NCBI GenBank assembly: GCA_026988015.1 | Contig: JALSMA010000086.1 | Coordinates: forward strand, 1-64,000 | Length of the DNA: 64,000 nt | Origin: Desulfobulbaceae bacterium | Lineage (GTDB): Bacteria > Desulfobacterota > Desulfobulbia > Desulfobulbales > Desulfocapsaceae | Direction of reading: 5' to 3' | In this document: in pieces, positions 27,372 to 36,047 of the stretch | Position numbering within the stretch: position 1 is the first letter of the stretch | How the letters are laid out: every line of letters starts with the position of its first letter | The notes under the pieces: model-generated | The model's database searches: none | Seen by the model: the letters and a program-made list of their open reading frames with translations, nothing else | Told to the model about the DNA's origin: nothing | Made by a program: the position numbers and the translations under genes

Positions 27372-28600
27372 CAGGTTTCACCACCACAGCCATACACGGT
27401 ATCCGCTCAAAAGAGAATCCACATGGCACCCTGCGGGTTCCGACTTATGACTGCGTCAGCTTTGAATATGAGGATTCCAAAGCCATTCAGCAGGCATTTG
27501 AGGGAAAAAGGATGGCACACACCTATTCCAGGATATCCAATCCAACAGTGACCCACTTGGAGCAAACCTTACGTTTATTATCGGGCGGGATAGCTGTTCT
27601 TGCAGTTTCTTCCGGAATGGCTGCGATTTCAAACACTATCCTGGCCCTTGGTTCTGCTGGAAAAAACATAATCACAACCAAGCATCTCTTTGGAAACACC
27701 CTGTCACTTTTTGAAAAGACCCTTTCCGCTTGGGGCCTAGAGGTCCGATATGTCTCCATGAATGATATGGATACAATTGACACCGCCATTGACACAGATA
27801 CCTGCTGTGTTTTTCTTGAAAGTATCACAAATCCTCAGCTTGAAGTTGCCGACTGCAACGCCATATCAGTGGTTGCCCAGAAACATGGTGTCCCACTGGT
27901 TGCTGACAATACGCTCATGACTCCTTACCTTTTTAACAGCCGGAAAAACGGGGTGGATATCGAGATACTCTCGAGCACCAAATATATTTCAGGAGGAGGA
28001 ACCACTGTTGGTGGAATTATCATAGACAACGGTACCTTTGATTGGAACAAGTCTGCGAAACTGAAAGAATACGCGGCACGATATGGATCAATGACCTTTA
28101 TCGCGCGACTTCGCCAGGAAATTTACCGCAATGTAGGTGCCTGTCTCTCCCCCCATAATGCCTCCATGCAGAGTCTTGGTCTGGAAACATTAAGCCTCCG
28201 TATTGACAAAAGCTGTGAGAGCAGCCTTGAAATTGCACATTTTCTCAGCAGACACTCCACGGTTCAGGCAACTCACTACCCCGGCCTTCCGGATTCTGCA
28301 AGTTATGATATAGCACAAAAACAGTTCGGATCACAATCCGGTGGAATCCTCACCTTTGACCTGAAAAACATTGACTACTGTTTCAAATTAATGGATTCAC
28401 TCAATGTCATAAGAAGAGCCACCAATGTAAATGACAACAAAAGCCTTATCATCCACCCCTGGTCCACCATCTTTGCCGAATATCGTGATGAAGAAAAATG
28501 CGCCATGGGGATCCGGCCGACAATGCTCCGACTCGCAGTGGGCATTGAGGACATAGCGGATTTAATAAAAGACCTAGAACAGGGACTGGAGCAGTTATGA
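27368..28600 (+). CDS. PLP-dependent O-acylhomoserine sulfhydrylase (MetY-like)
   Basis: The 410-residue protein belongs to the Cys/Met-metabolism PLP family: TYSRISNPTVTHLEQTL near the start, SSGMAAISNTILAL, and SSTKYISGGGTTVGG with the PLP Lys. In the Wolinella pathway MetY uses a carrier thiocarboxylate instead of free sulfide to form homocysteine from O-acetylhomoserine. The neighbours (carrier, E1, JAMM protease) support that role over cystathionine lyase or synthase, which have similar sequences. The start overlaps the carrier stop (ATGA). Confidence 0.88.
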   Translation: MTGFTTTAIHGIRSKENPHGTLRVPTYDCVSFEYEDSKAIQQAFEGKRMAHTYSRISNPTVTHLEQTLRLLSGGIAVLAVSSGMAAISNTILALGSAGKNIITTKHLFGNTLSLFEKTLSAWGLEVRYVSMNDMDTIDTAIDTDTCCVFLESITNPQLEVADCNAISVVAQKHGVPLVADNTLMTPYLFNSRKNGVDIEILSSTKYISGGGTTVGGIIIDNGTFDWNKSAKLKEYAARYGSMTFIARLRQEIYRNVGACLSPHNASMQSLGLETLSLRIDKSCESSLEIAHFLSRHSTVQATHYPGLPDSASYDIAQKQFGSQSGGILTFDLKNIDYCFKLMDSLNVIRRATNVNDNKSLIIHPWSTIFAEYRDEEKCAMGIRPTMLRLAVGIEDIADLIKDLEQGLEQL

Positions 28601-29400
28601 TAGATTTCACAGAAGATCAGCTTGAACGATACAGCCGCCACATTCTCCTCCAGGACGTGGGGGTTGAAGGACAGGAAAAACTCCTGAATGCAAAAGTACT
28701 TCTTGTGGGGGCGGGTGGACTGGGAGCCCCTGTATCACTCTATCTTGCCGCTGCAGGTGTTGGAACGATCGGTGTCGCTGACAATGATGTTGTGGACCTG
28801 TCCAACCTGCAGCGTCAGGTTGTTCACTTCCACAAGGACATAGGTACAGCTAAAGTTGACTCAGCACGGGACAAGATGTTAGCTATCAATCCTGATATAA
28901 CAGTCAAAACCCACAAAACATTCCTCTGCGCAGACAACATCCGGGAGATAATCAGAGAATATGATTTTGTGGTGGAAGGAACCGATAATTTTCCCGCTAA
29001 ATTCTTGATCAACGATGCCTGTGTCATGGAGAATATCCCCTTTTCCCATGGTGGTATCCTGCGATTTGACGGGCAGACAATGACTGTTGTGCCAGGAAAA
29101 TCATCATGCTATCGTTGCACCTTTCGCAATCCCCCTCCACCTGATGTCGTACCGACCTGTTCTCAGGCTGGTGTTTTGGGAGCCATTGCCGGAATGCTCG
29201 GTACAATTCAGGCGGCAGAAACCCTCAAATTCATCACCGCTACTGGAGATTTGCTCACAGACACCCTCCTCACTTTTGACGCCAAAAGCATGAACTTTCG
29301 AAAGATACCTCTGAAGCAACAGAAGGATTGCCCAATCTGTGGTGAATCCCCACGCATCACCAAACTCGAAGACGCAGTACAGGCAGTCTGCGGAATCTAA
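28597..29400 (+). CDS. E1-like carrier adenylyltransferase (ThiF/MoeB/HcyF)
   Basis: The 267-residue protein has the nucleotide-binding loop LLVGAGGLGAPVSLYLAAAG, DNDVVDLSNLQRQV with the Arg finger, and two Cys pairs for zinc (CYRC, CPIC). PTCSQAGVLG holds the Cys that in MoeB/ThiF is near the active site. It should activate the carrier's Gly-Gly end by adenylation with ATP and help sulfur transfer. There is no C-terminal rhodanese domain. The start overlaps the metY-like stop by 4 bp. Confidence 0.92.
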   Translation: MIDFTEDQLERYSRHILLQDVGVEGQEKLLNAKVLLVGAGGLGAPVSLYLAAAGVGTIGVADNDVVDLSNLQRQVVHFHKDIGTAKVDSARDKMLAINPDITVKTHKTFLCADNIREIIREYDFVVEGTDNFPAKFLINDACVMENIPFSHGGILRFDGQTMTVVPGKSSCYRCTFRNPPPPDVVPTCSQAGVLGAIAGMLGTIQAAETLKFITATGDLLTDTLLTFDAKSMNFRKIPLKQQKDCPICGESPRITKLEDAVQAVCGI

Positions 29401-29417
29401 GGGGCCAAGGGAAAACT

Positions 29418-29822
29418 ATGCTTATAAATCAATCTGTTCTCTCGGCAATAACAGAGCATGCAAAACAGGAGCTTCCCCATGAGGCTTGTGGCTACCTTGC
29501 TGAACGGAATGGGGTTATCGAACAGCACTACCACATGACCAATACTGACAAGGCCGCGGACCACTTCTCAATGGATCCCGGTGAACAGTTCGCTGCAGTA
29601 AAAGAGATGCGCAGGCAAGGGCAGAAACTTGCTGCAGTCTACCACAGCCACCCGGAAACACCGGCCAGGCCATCCGAGGAAGATATTCGGCTTGCTTACG
29701 ACCCAGGCATCAGCCATGTTATCATTTCACTGGCCGTCCCTGAATCCATCAGTATCAAGGCATATAAGATACTATCAGAAGAGGTCTTTCCTGAAAACAT
29801 CGAGATCAATCTGGAGGCTTAG
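29418..29822 (+). CDS. JAMM/MPN+ metalloprotease (HcyD-like)
   Basis: The 134-residue protein shows a complete JAMM motif: Glu in ELPHEACGYL, then HSHPETPARPSEED (HxH, seven residues, Ser, two residues, Asp). These residues bind and activate zinc. In the Wolinella homocysteine pathway the matching protein (HcyD) cuts the end of the carrier to expose Gly-Gly. Here the carrier ends GGGENK, so a substrate with an obvious cleavage need is three genes upstream. A similar enzyme (Mec+) in actinobacteria cleaves cysteine from CysO, so release of cysteine is an alternative. Confidence 0.92.
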   Translation: MLINQSVLSAITEHAKQELPHEACGYLAERNGVIEQHYHMTNTDKAADHFSMDPGEQFAAVKEMRRQGQKLAAVYHSHPETPARPSEEDIRLAYDPGISHVIISLAVPESISIKAYKILSEEVFPENIEINLEA

Positions 29823-29831
29823 AAAAATAAA

Positions 29832-30074
29832 ATGAACAAGAAAAAAACGATAGCTGCAGTGAAAAACTGCCGAGGAATAGGATGTCCCATGAACATGGTT
29901 CACACCAAGGTTGCCCTTGCAAAACTGGTTTCCGGGCAAGTACTCGAAGTCATCCTTGACGATGGAGCCCCAATCAACAATGTCCCCGGGTCAGTGGAAA
30001 GAGAGGGACACACCATCCTCAAGAAGAATTCTCTTGGCGACGGCAGCTGGTCTCTCCTTATTGAAAAAGCATAA
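29832..30074 (+). CDS. TusA-like sulfur carrier
   Basis: The 80-residue protein has GIGCPMNMVHTKVALAKL and LEVILDDGAPINNVPGSVER, the TusA/SirA pattern, with the conserved Cys in CPM. TusA proteins carry persulfide sulfur on this Cys between donors such as cysteine desulfurase and acceptors. As the last gene of the operon it could deliver sulfur to the activated carrier. The CPxP motif is CPMN, so the second Pro is lost. The end KKNSLGDGSWSLLIEKA is usual. Confidence 0.88.
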   Translation: MNKKKTIAAVKNCRGIGCPMNMVHTKVALAKLVSGQVLEVILDDGAPINNVPGSVEREGHTILKKNSLGDGSWSLLIEKA

Positions 30075-30098
30075 CCTCAACTACGCTCATACGGTGCA

Positions 30099-30136
30099 GA
30101 AAAAAAGGGGAAGTAACCATCAATAGAACTTCCCCT
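30099..30136 (-). terminator. terminator of the rubredoxin-DUF2231 gene
   Basis: On the minus strand a perfect 9-bp stem (AGGGGAAGT / ACTTCCCCT, 13-nt loop) is followed by a T-run. It lies in the gap between the convergent tusA and rubredoxin genes. Confidence 0.8.
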
Positions 30137-30147
30137 CAAACCATACG

Positions 30148-30771
30148 TTATTTCTTTGCTTTTGAAAAGACCAGCTGACCACCAAGGTGCCCTGCAATAC
30201 CGACGGAACCCAGTAATAAAAGAGATAGCAGCAAAAAGACCCAGCGCGCAGAAGATGCCACCATCAGCACATCCGGCTGCAGCAGTTTCCAAATAATAAG
30301 TACAGCCAGCACAGTTATGGCCACAACGCTCGCAGCAATCTTCACCTTAAAAACAGAGGTACTCACTCCCTGATACTTCTTCTGCCAGGTCACATAACCG
30401 GATAAAATAACAACTGGCATGCTCAGAAATACCGCAATCATATTATAAAGGGCTGCTGTTTCAAAACTGGTCACACTAAAGATAACCGCAATGATAAAAA
30501 ACCCCACAGCAATCGGGATAATTCCGTTGGGACTGTGAACACTGATGGGGTGGAGGTGATTTTTCACCATATGATCGGTCATCATGGCGACAAATCCGGT
30601 GGAGGGTTCTTTCACCATTTCATCACCAGTTATTTCGCCCCTTGCTGCATCCTCATCCTCGGCCTTTACTTCAAAAAATTTTTCCCGACCTGCACCACAG
30701 ACCGGACACTTCTCCGGTGGTTCTTCACCTTCATGAATATACCCACACACTGAACATTCCCACTTTTTCAT
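30148..30771 (-). CDS. rubredoxin-like domain fused to DUF2231 membrane domain
   Basis: From ATG 30771 (AGGAG, 7 nt spacing) the protein has 207 residues. The N-terminal 35 form a rubredoxin-like iron site: [10 protein letters not shown] and CPVCGAG. A charged linker follows, then a four-helix membrane part with [20 protein letters not shown] and GHLGGQLVF, the DUF2231 pattern. The His residues in these helices could bind haem, but this is not established. A role as membrane-bound electron carrier, perhaps in oxygen defence with the adjacent catalase region, is inference. Confidence 0.8.
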   Translation of the reverse strand: MKKWECSVCGYIHEGEEPPEKCPVCGAGREKFFEVKAEDEDAARGEITGDEMVKEPSTGFVAMMTDHMVKNHLHPISVHSPNGIIPIAVGFFIIAVIFSVTSFETAALYNMIAVFLSMPVVILSGYVTWQKKYQGVSTSVFKVKIAASVVAITVLAVLIIWKLLQPDVLMVASSARWVFLLLSLLLLGSVGIAGHLGGQLVFSKAKK

Positions 30772-30809
30772 CCCGTAACTCCTGATTTCTTTGTATTTTA
30801 ATTTATTCC

Positions 30810-30929
30810 CTGAATCAGCGACAACTTCGTGATTGCTTTTCCTATAACCCACGAAATGTAATTTAAATCCCACATCCTGGTATATAAAACAAACCTAGCT
30901 GCATTACCATCAAACGCTCACGGATTCAA
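30810..30929 (-). repeat. dispersed repeat family 1, copy d (full, reverse)
   Basis: A complete copy of 120 bp. Read on the minus strand it starts TTGAATCCGTGAGCGTTTGA and ends GTCGCTGATTCAGG, so the ends form an inverted repeat (TGAATC...GATTCA). The inner core has ATTACATTTCGTGGGTTA and GGAAAAGCAATCACGAA. It lies in the leader of the rubredoxin-DUF2231 gene. Confidence 0.85.
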
Positions 30930-30933
30930 GTAT

Positions 30934-31091
30934 GACAATCTCGTAAAAAGGTCAATTGATAGATGACTAAGTAAAAACCTTAAGATGAGAAAAATGTATT
31001 TTTTGTTTGATTTCTGCGTACCAGGGCACGTCGTAGTTGATATAAAAAATGCAGCAACGAAGCAGGAAAAGAGTTTTTACGACGCCATCAA
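30934..31091. repeat. dispersed repeat family 2, copy a
   Basis: The segment starts CAATCTCGTAAAAAGGTC and ends AGAGTTTTTACGACGCCATC, so its ends are imperfect inverted repeats (CTCGTAAAAA / TTTTTACGAC). The inner part has GCGTACCAGGGCAC and AACGAAGCAGG, both found again in the copy at 37077-37296. Confidence 0.6.
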
Positions 31092-31096
31092 GTATA

Positions 31097-31132
31097 CCCA
31101 TGTGAAACCACATAACTGCAATTTCACATGGG
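31097..31132. terminator. long hairpin downstream of katA
   Basis: CCCATGTGAAA and TTTCACATGGG form a perfect 11-bp stem with a 14-nt loop, 25 bp past the catalase stop. No T-run follows on either strand, so it may stabilise the mRNA end rather than stop transcription alone. Confidence 0.5.
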
Positions 31133-31157
31133 CACATCATTTCCACAACATCCGGAT

Positions 31158-32594
31158 CTACAGACCAAGTGCTTTCGCCACCCCCGCACCGTATGCTGGA
31201 TCAGCTTTTGAACAATTTGCAATATGACGCTTCTTGATCTCATCCGGCGCATCGCCCATTGCCCTGGCAGTGTTTTCAAATAAAACCTGCTGCTCATCTT
31301 TTGTCATAAGCTGGAAAAGCCTTGCAGGCTGACTATAATAATCATCATCTTCCCTGTGGTTCCAGTGTTCCGCAGCACCTTCCACGCTGAGTGGCGGCTC
31401 ACTGAAATCGGGTTGCTGCTGCCATTCTCCCTGGCTGTTTGGCTCGTAACCTATGGTGCTGCCATGATTGCCATCCACCCGCATGGCCCCATCACGATGA
31501 TAATTATGAAATGGGCAACGTGGTGCATTCACAGGAATCTGTTGATGGTTCACCCCGAGACGATAGCGCTGCGCATCTCCGTATGAAAAAAGTCTTCCCT
31601 GAAGCATCTTATCCGGAGAAAAACCAATTCCCGGAACCACGCTGGCCGGGTTAAAGGCAGACTGTTCCACCTCTGCAAAATAGTTTTCAGGATTGCGGTT
31701 CAACTCCAACACTCCGACCTCGATGAGTGGATAGTCTCCCTGGTACCAGACCTTGGTCAGATCGAATGGGTTATATGGACAATCGGCAGCATCTTTTTCT
31801 GCCATCACCTGTATAAACATGGTCCAGCGCGGAAAATCGCCATTTTCAATGCTCTGGTATAGATCTTCCTGATGACTTTCCCGGTTTCTACCGACCAGAG
31901 CCTCAGCCTCCGCATCACTGAGATTCTTTATTCCCTGCTGGGTATGAAAGTGAAATTTTACCCAATAACGCTCATTTTCGGCATTGATAAAGCTGAAGGT
32001 ATGACTGCCAAAGCCATGCATATGCCGATAGGTTGCCGGGATGCCTCTGTCACTCATGGTGATGGTTATCTGATGCAGGGCCTCCGGCAAGGAAGTCCAG
32101 AAATCCCAGTTGTTCTTTGCACTACGCATATTGGTTCTCGGATCTCTTTTGACCGCATGATTCAAGTCGGGAAACTTCAAAGGGTCACGAAGAAAAAATA
32201 CCGGTGTATTATTACCTACCAGATCCCAGTTCCCCTGGTCAGTATAAAACTTAAGAGCAAAACCACGAATATCCCGTTCAGCGTCCGCTGCTCCTCTTTC
32301 CCCGGCAACAGTCGAGAAACGTGAAAAGACTTCTGTCTTTTTCCCCACCACAGAGAAGAGATCAGCCTTGCTGTACTTAGTGATATCGTGAGTCACTGTA
32401 AAGGTACCATAGGCACCTGACCCCTTGGCATGCATACGCCTCTCCGGGATAACTTCCCTGTCAAAATGTGCCAGCTTTTCCTGAAACCAGATGTCCTGCA
32501 TCAGCATGGGTCCACGCGGCCCCGCTGTCATCACATTCTGATTATCCACCACCGGGGCACCATTATTTCCTGTCAATTTTTTTTCAGTAGACAT
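31158..32594 (-). CDS. katA: monofunctional haem catalase
   Basis: The 478-residue protein is a small-subunit (clade 3 type) catalase. It shows the active-site His region [34 protein letters not shown], the Asn in [11 protein letters not shown] and the haem-ligand Tyr in [14 protein letters not shown]. It splits hydrogen peroxide to water and oxygen. It starts 45 bp after the PerR-like gene on the same strand and is probably co-transcribed and peroxide-controlled. Confidence 0.97.
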   Translation of the reverse strand: MSTEKKLTGNNGAPVVDNQNVMTAGPRGPMLMQDIWFQEKLAHFDREVIPERRMHAKGSGAYGTFTVTHDITKYSKADLFSVVGKKTEVFSRFSTVAGERGAADAERDIRGFALKFYTDQGNWDLVGNNTPVFFLRDPLKFPDLNHAVKRDPRTNMRSAKNNWDFWTSLPEALHQITITMSDRGIPATYRHMHGFGSHTFSFINAENERYWVKFHFHTQQGIKNLSDAEAEALVGRNRESHQEDLYQSIENGDFPRWTMFIQVMAEKDAADCPYNPFDLTKVWYQGDYPLIEVGVLELNRNPENYFAEVEQSAFNPASVVPGIGFSPDKMLQGRLFSYGDAQRYRLGVNHQQIPVNAPRCPFHNYHRDGAMRVDGNHGSTIGYEPNSQGEWQQQPDFSEPPLSVEGAAEHWNHREDDDYYSQPARLFQLMTKDEQQVLFENTARAMGDAPDEIKKRHIANCSKADPAYGAGVAKALGL

Positions 32595-32639
32595 AATTCA
32601 TTTTCCTCTAGGTGAAATGTTTTCCGCAACATCCACACT

Positions 32640-33101
32640 TTATTGTTTATCTTTCCTTCCAATATTCAGACAATTCCTGCACACTCCGTGAAACTCCAAG
32701 TGCCGTGATTCTATCATTCCAACCTCCCCTATCCCTTCAGGAAGCTTGCAGCTGTCAAATCTCTGCCAGTAAATATCCTCCACTTTCCTACAGTGGTTAC
32801 AAATAAAATGATGATGAACCTTGAGATTGGTATCAAACAACGTCCTCTCATTCATAAGATGTAGCTTTTTAACCAATCCCAACTCATCGAATGTTGCCAG
32901 TGTCCGATAGACCGTATCCAAAGCGACTGTGGGAAGTTTCCTGCGAAGTCTCTTGTAAATTAACTCCGCCGACGGGTGGTTACTAACTGCCATCAACTCC
33001 TTAAATATTTCAAGCCTCTGATGGGTAAGCTTAATTCCGGACTCCCCACACAATTTCTTGAGCTCCTCTATCTGCTGTTTTGTAAATTTTGCATTATCCA
33101 T
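32640..33101 (-). CDS. perR: Fur-family regulator, PerR-like
   Basis: The 153-residue protein has the Fur winged helix (GIKLTHQRLEIFKEL, TVALDTVYRTLATFDELGL) and two CxxC zinc pairs (CNHC, CRNC). Residues match the PerR regulatory metal site: His in SNHPSA, Asp in TLFDTN, two His in KVHHHFIC, and Asp (not the Fur-typical Glu) in KVEDIY. Together with the catalase gene 45 bp downstream this favours a peroxide-sensing PerR. A Zur or Fur role cannot be fully excluded because zinc/manganese uptake genes lie upstream. Confidence 0.82.
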   Translation of the reverse strand: MDNAKFTKQQIEELKKLCGESGIKLTHQRLEIFKELMAVSNHPSAELIYKRLRRKLPTVALDTVYRTLATFDELGLVKKLHLMNERTLFDTNLKVHHHFICNHCRKVEDIYWQRFDSCKLPEGIGEVGMIESRHLEFHGVCRNCLNIGRKDKQ

Positions 33102-33117
33102 TTTGCCAACCTACCTA

Positions 33118-33148
33118 GTATCATTTATTATTTAAGAATACTTCATAC
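33118..33148. promoter_or_regulatory. possible operator upstream of the perR-like gene
   Basis: An AT-rich imperfect inverted repeat begins GTATCATTT and ends AATACTTCATAC, 17 bp before the perR-like start. It is the size expected of a Fur-family box and could serve autoregulation. Confidence 0.3.
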
Positions 33149-33279
33149 TAAATACGATGTCAATAACTATTACCACATAAAAATCATTAGTGTTTGCATA
33201 TTACCTAACGGACTCATGTATATTCGAAACAAGCAGCTGGATAAACACAGATCTTTTAAAAAAAACTACGAAATGTATA

Positions 33280-34128
33280 CTAGAATAAAAACTTTTTGAT
33301 ACGAGTGGAGAGGATGACCAGGAGATATACTGCAGCAGCGATAACAATAATGACGGGTCCACTGGGAAGATCCAGGCTATAACTGGCCCCAAGCCCCAGA
33401 ACCACAAAACTTGCACAAAAAAGGACAGAGAGCACCATCATCTGGAAGATATTTTTTGAAAAATTTCCTGCTACAGAAGCAGGAAGGGTGAGAAGAGCAA
33501 TCACCATAACAATACCCACCACTCTCACCAGCAGTACAATGGTAAGAGCAGCTAGGCAGAGGAGCAGAAGATAAATCCAGCCGGTATGAACTCCACGCAA
33601 CCGCGCAAATTCTTCATCAAAACAAACTGCCAGAAATTTATTATAGAAGATCCCCACCAGTGTCAGCACAACGACATCAAGTGCCAGCACAAAAAAGAAA
33701 TCCTCCTTTGAAACCAACAGAATATTACCAAAAAGATAGCTCATCGGATCAACATACCCTGGGGTCCTGGCGATAAAAAGAAGCCCCGCAGCCATCCCCA
33801 CTGCCCAGAGGGCGCCGATAACACTGTCTTCCCTCTGCGAAGCATAGCGACTAACCAGCGCCAGAACAACAGCAGCCAGTAAGGCCACCAGCACGGCTCC
33901 CTGCATAGGACCAAACCAGGTAATACCAACACCTCTTTCAAGATACAGTCCCAAACCAATTCCTCCGAGAACGCAGTGGGCAATGGCTCCAGCTATATAG
34001 CTGATCCTGCGAACCACAACGAAGGTTCCTATGACACCAAAGGGAAGCGAGGCAAATATTCCGGTGAGCAAGGCGTAGCGGAAAAATGGCAGATTAGGAT
34101 CGGATAGAGCAGCCAAAAATTCAGTCAT
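33280..34128 (-). CDS. znuB: ZnuB-like metal ABC importer permease
   Basis: From ATG 34128 (GGAGG upstream) the protein has 282 residues and about eight hydrophobic helices. It is an ABC-3 family permease (VVRRISYIAGAIAHCVLGGIGLG, RVVGIVMVIALLTLPASVA). Members move Zn2+ or Mn2+. The start overlaps the ATPase stop by 8 bp. The gene is followed after 178 bp by the perR-like gene. Confidence 0.9.
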   Translation of the reverse strand: MTEFLAALSDPNLPFFRYALLTGIFASLPFGVIGTFVVVRRISYIAGAIAHCVLGGIGLGLYLERGVGITWFGPMQGAVLVALLAAVVLALVSRYASQREDSVIGALWAVGMAAGLLFIARTPGYVDPMSYLFGNILLVSKEDFFFVLALDVVVLTLVGIFYNKFLAVCFDEEFARLRGVHTGWIYLLLLCLAALTIVLLVRVVGIVMVIALLTLPASVAGNFSKNIFQMMVLSVLFCASFVVLGLGASYSLDLPSGPVIIVIAAAVYLLVILSTRIKKFLF

Positions 34129-34894
34129 GCTGATGCCCCTCCGAGCTACAGCAGTGATCATGGCGAATCATCTGCAGGTCCCCACCATACATCTCACGGA
34201 TAAGATCTCCGGTGAGCGCACTGGTGGGGTGAATCACCACCTGCTTATTAACACAGGCAATTCGTTTGAAAAACGTAGATGCGAAACCGACCTCATGGGT
34301 CACCATGAGGATAGTCATATTCCTGTTCAGCTCTGTGAGTAGATCAAAAAGGTGTAACTCCGACTCATGATCTATGTTTGCTGTGGGCTCATCAAGTATC
34401 AGAATATCGCCACGGGACGCAAGGGCCCTGGCAATCAGAACCCTCTGTCGCTGCCCGCCGGAAATAGAAGAGAACGGGCGATTCGCTAAATCCTCAATCC
34501 CGGTGGTAGCCAGAGACTTCATCACCTGATCTCCGTCACTTTTACTATACCTGCCGGTGAATGACCCTCCGAGACACCCCATGCACACGACCTCAAAGAC
34601 CGAGATGGGAAACTGCGGGTCATAATGTGCATACTGCGGCACATAGCCAATTCTCAAACGAGCCGCCTCCGGTCTCTCTCCAAAAACCCGCACCGTACCA
34701 CTGTCTGGACTGAGGAGACCGACAATCAACTTGATTAGCGTAGATTTCCCTCCGCCATTGGGACCCACCACACAGATGGAATCAAAGCTGTTCACCTCGA
34801 GGTTTACATCGGTAAGCACCAACTGGGTATCGTAGGAAAACGAGAGATTCCTTATGGAGATGGCACTCTCTCTGTTTTTCTGGTCAGGGCTCAC
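34121..34894 (-). CDS. znuC: ZnuC-like metal ABC importer ATPase
   Basis: The 257-residue protein is a compact import ATPase with Walker A VVGPNGGGKST, Q-loop YVPQYAHYDPQFPI, signature ISGGQRQRVLIARAL, Walker B LILDEPTANID and switch His VTHEVG. YDPQFPISVFEVV is typical for Zn/Mn importers. The C-terminus is His-rich (RHDHCCSSEGHQHD), a likely metal-binding tail. It overlaps znuA and znuB by a few bases. Confidence 0.92.
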   Translation of the reverse strand: MSPDQKNRESAISIRNLSFSYDTQLVLTDVNLEVNSFDSICVVGPNGGGKSTLIKLIVGLLSPDSGTVRVFGERPEAARLRIGYVPQYAHYDPQFPISVFEVVCMGCLGGSFTGRYSKSDGDQVMKSLATTGIEDLANRPFSSISGGQRQRVLIARALASRGDILILDEPTANIDHESELHLFDLLTELNRNMTILMVTHEVGFASTFFKRIACVNKQVVIHPTSALTGDLIREMYGGDLQMIRHDHCCSSEGHQHD

Positions 34895-35787
34895 GTTGCA
34901 GGACCACCCAAAGCACTGGCAATCTTTTCAGCCATTATCCGAATGGATTCAACACTATTTTCAGCAAGAGGATCAAGGGCTACAACCTTGCCATCAATGG
35001 CCCGGGCGATACTCTCGGCGCTACTGGGGTCGAACTGCGGCTGGACAAACACCACCTTCACACCATCAGCCCTAGCCTTTCTGATAAGCGCAAAAAGTTG
35101 CCTGGGTGTGGGAGACTTCCCTCCTGTCTCCACCGCAACCTGATGCAGATTATAGCGATGGGCAAAATAGCCAAAGGCCGGATGAAATACAAAAAAAGAA
35201 GCCCCGCCATAAGAGGCAAGTTCTTTTAATACAGTGCTGTCAAGAGCATCAAGCTCTCTACTCAATCTTTGAAAATTGTCTCTATAAAGCCGTTCATTGC
35301 CAGGCTGCACCCGAACAAGGGAACCTAGCATAACCTCAGCCATGCTCTTTAAGTTTGGGGGTGATAACCAAACATGGGGATCCAGCACCTCCATCCCCCC
35401 ATGTTCATGTACAGCCTCTTTCATGGGAATTTTCTCGATGTTGTTACTAGTATCTACAATGCGAAGATTGGGAGAGCTACTCTTGAGACGCCTGGTTATT
35501 TCATGCTCAAACTCCAATCCTGCAGTAAAAAAGAGTACAGATCGGGACAGGGCCTGAATCTGTCTGGGGGTGGGTTCAAAGGCGTGCGGTTCCTGACCTT
35601 TATCCACCAGCAGATGGACTGTGACTTGATCTCCAGCTAATTGCCTGCAGAGCCACCTCTGGGGTGGGATGGAGACGAACACGTCTACCGGGGAACCGGT
35701 TGCTGCAAAGAGCTGCCATGGAAACAGCAGTACAAAAAAGAAAAGCAGCGAAATCCCTCTATATCTGATACCCACATTTTTTTTCAT
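34891..35787 (-). CDS. znuA: ZnuA-like metal-binding periplasmic protein
   Basis: From ATG 35787 the protein has 298 residues with a signal peptide (to about residue 30). Cluster A-I features are EPHAFEPTPRQIQALS (first ligand His), DPHVWLSPPN (second), VFHPAFGYFAHRY (third) and an Asp near LDPLAE. The His-rich loop common in zinc-specific proteins is reduced to HEHGG, so Mn2+ is a possible substrate. A longer frame up to 35859 would start inside a repeat element, which argues for the internal start. Confidence 0.88.
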   Translation of the reverse strand: MKKNVGIRYRGISLLFFFVLLFPWQLFAATGSPVDVFVSIPPQRWLCRQLAGDQVTVHLLVDKGQEPHAFEPTPRQIQALSRSVLFFTAGLEFEHEITRRLKSSSPNLRIVDTSNNIEKIPMKEAVHEHGGMEVLDPHVWLSPPNLKSMAEVMLGSLVRVQPGNERLYRDNFQRLSRELDALDSTVLKELASYGGASFFVFHPAFGYFAHRYNLHQVAVETGGKSPTPRQLFALIRKARADGVKVVFVQPQFDPSSAESIARAIDGKVVALDPLAENSVESIRIMAEKIASALGGPAT

Positions 35788-35840
35788 ATACATTTCTTTT
35801 GCAGCCAGCCATTTCACAAAAAGTGTTCGTAACATGCACT

Positions 35841-35953
35841 GACTCAAATCCGTAAGCATTCGATGATTTTTCCAAACACACCGAATTGCGTTTTTTTACA
35901 GCGACATTTCATTATGTTACTCAGAAACCAATCAAAAATCCGTCACAGATTGA
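35841..35953 (+). repeat. dispersed repeat family 1, copy e (full)
   Basis: A nearly complete copy of 113 bp. It starts GACTCAAATCCGTAAGCATT and ends AATCCGTCACAGATTGA. The core includes CCAAACACACC, GCGACATTTCATTATGTTAC and AACCAATC. It lies in the gap between znuA and the Gate-domain gene, covering the likely znuA promoter region. Confidence 0.8.
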
Positions 35954-36047
35954 CAACTGAATCAGCAATCTATTAAGCAGCAGCAATCTCGTCAAGGGAG
36001 AATAAGCATTGCAGTGAAAACTGATTTTCAGTATAGAGCAATGCACC

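Noticed and set aside
35788..35859. Longer N-terminus for the ZnuA-like protein
   Set aside because: It would start inside a dispersed repeat and precede the signal peptide by 24 residues.
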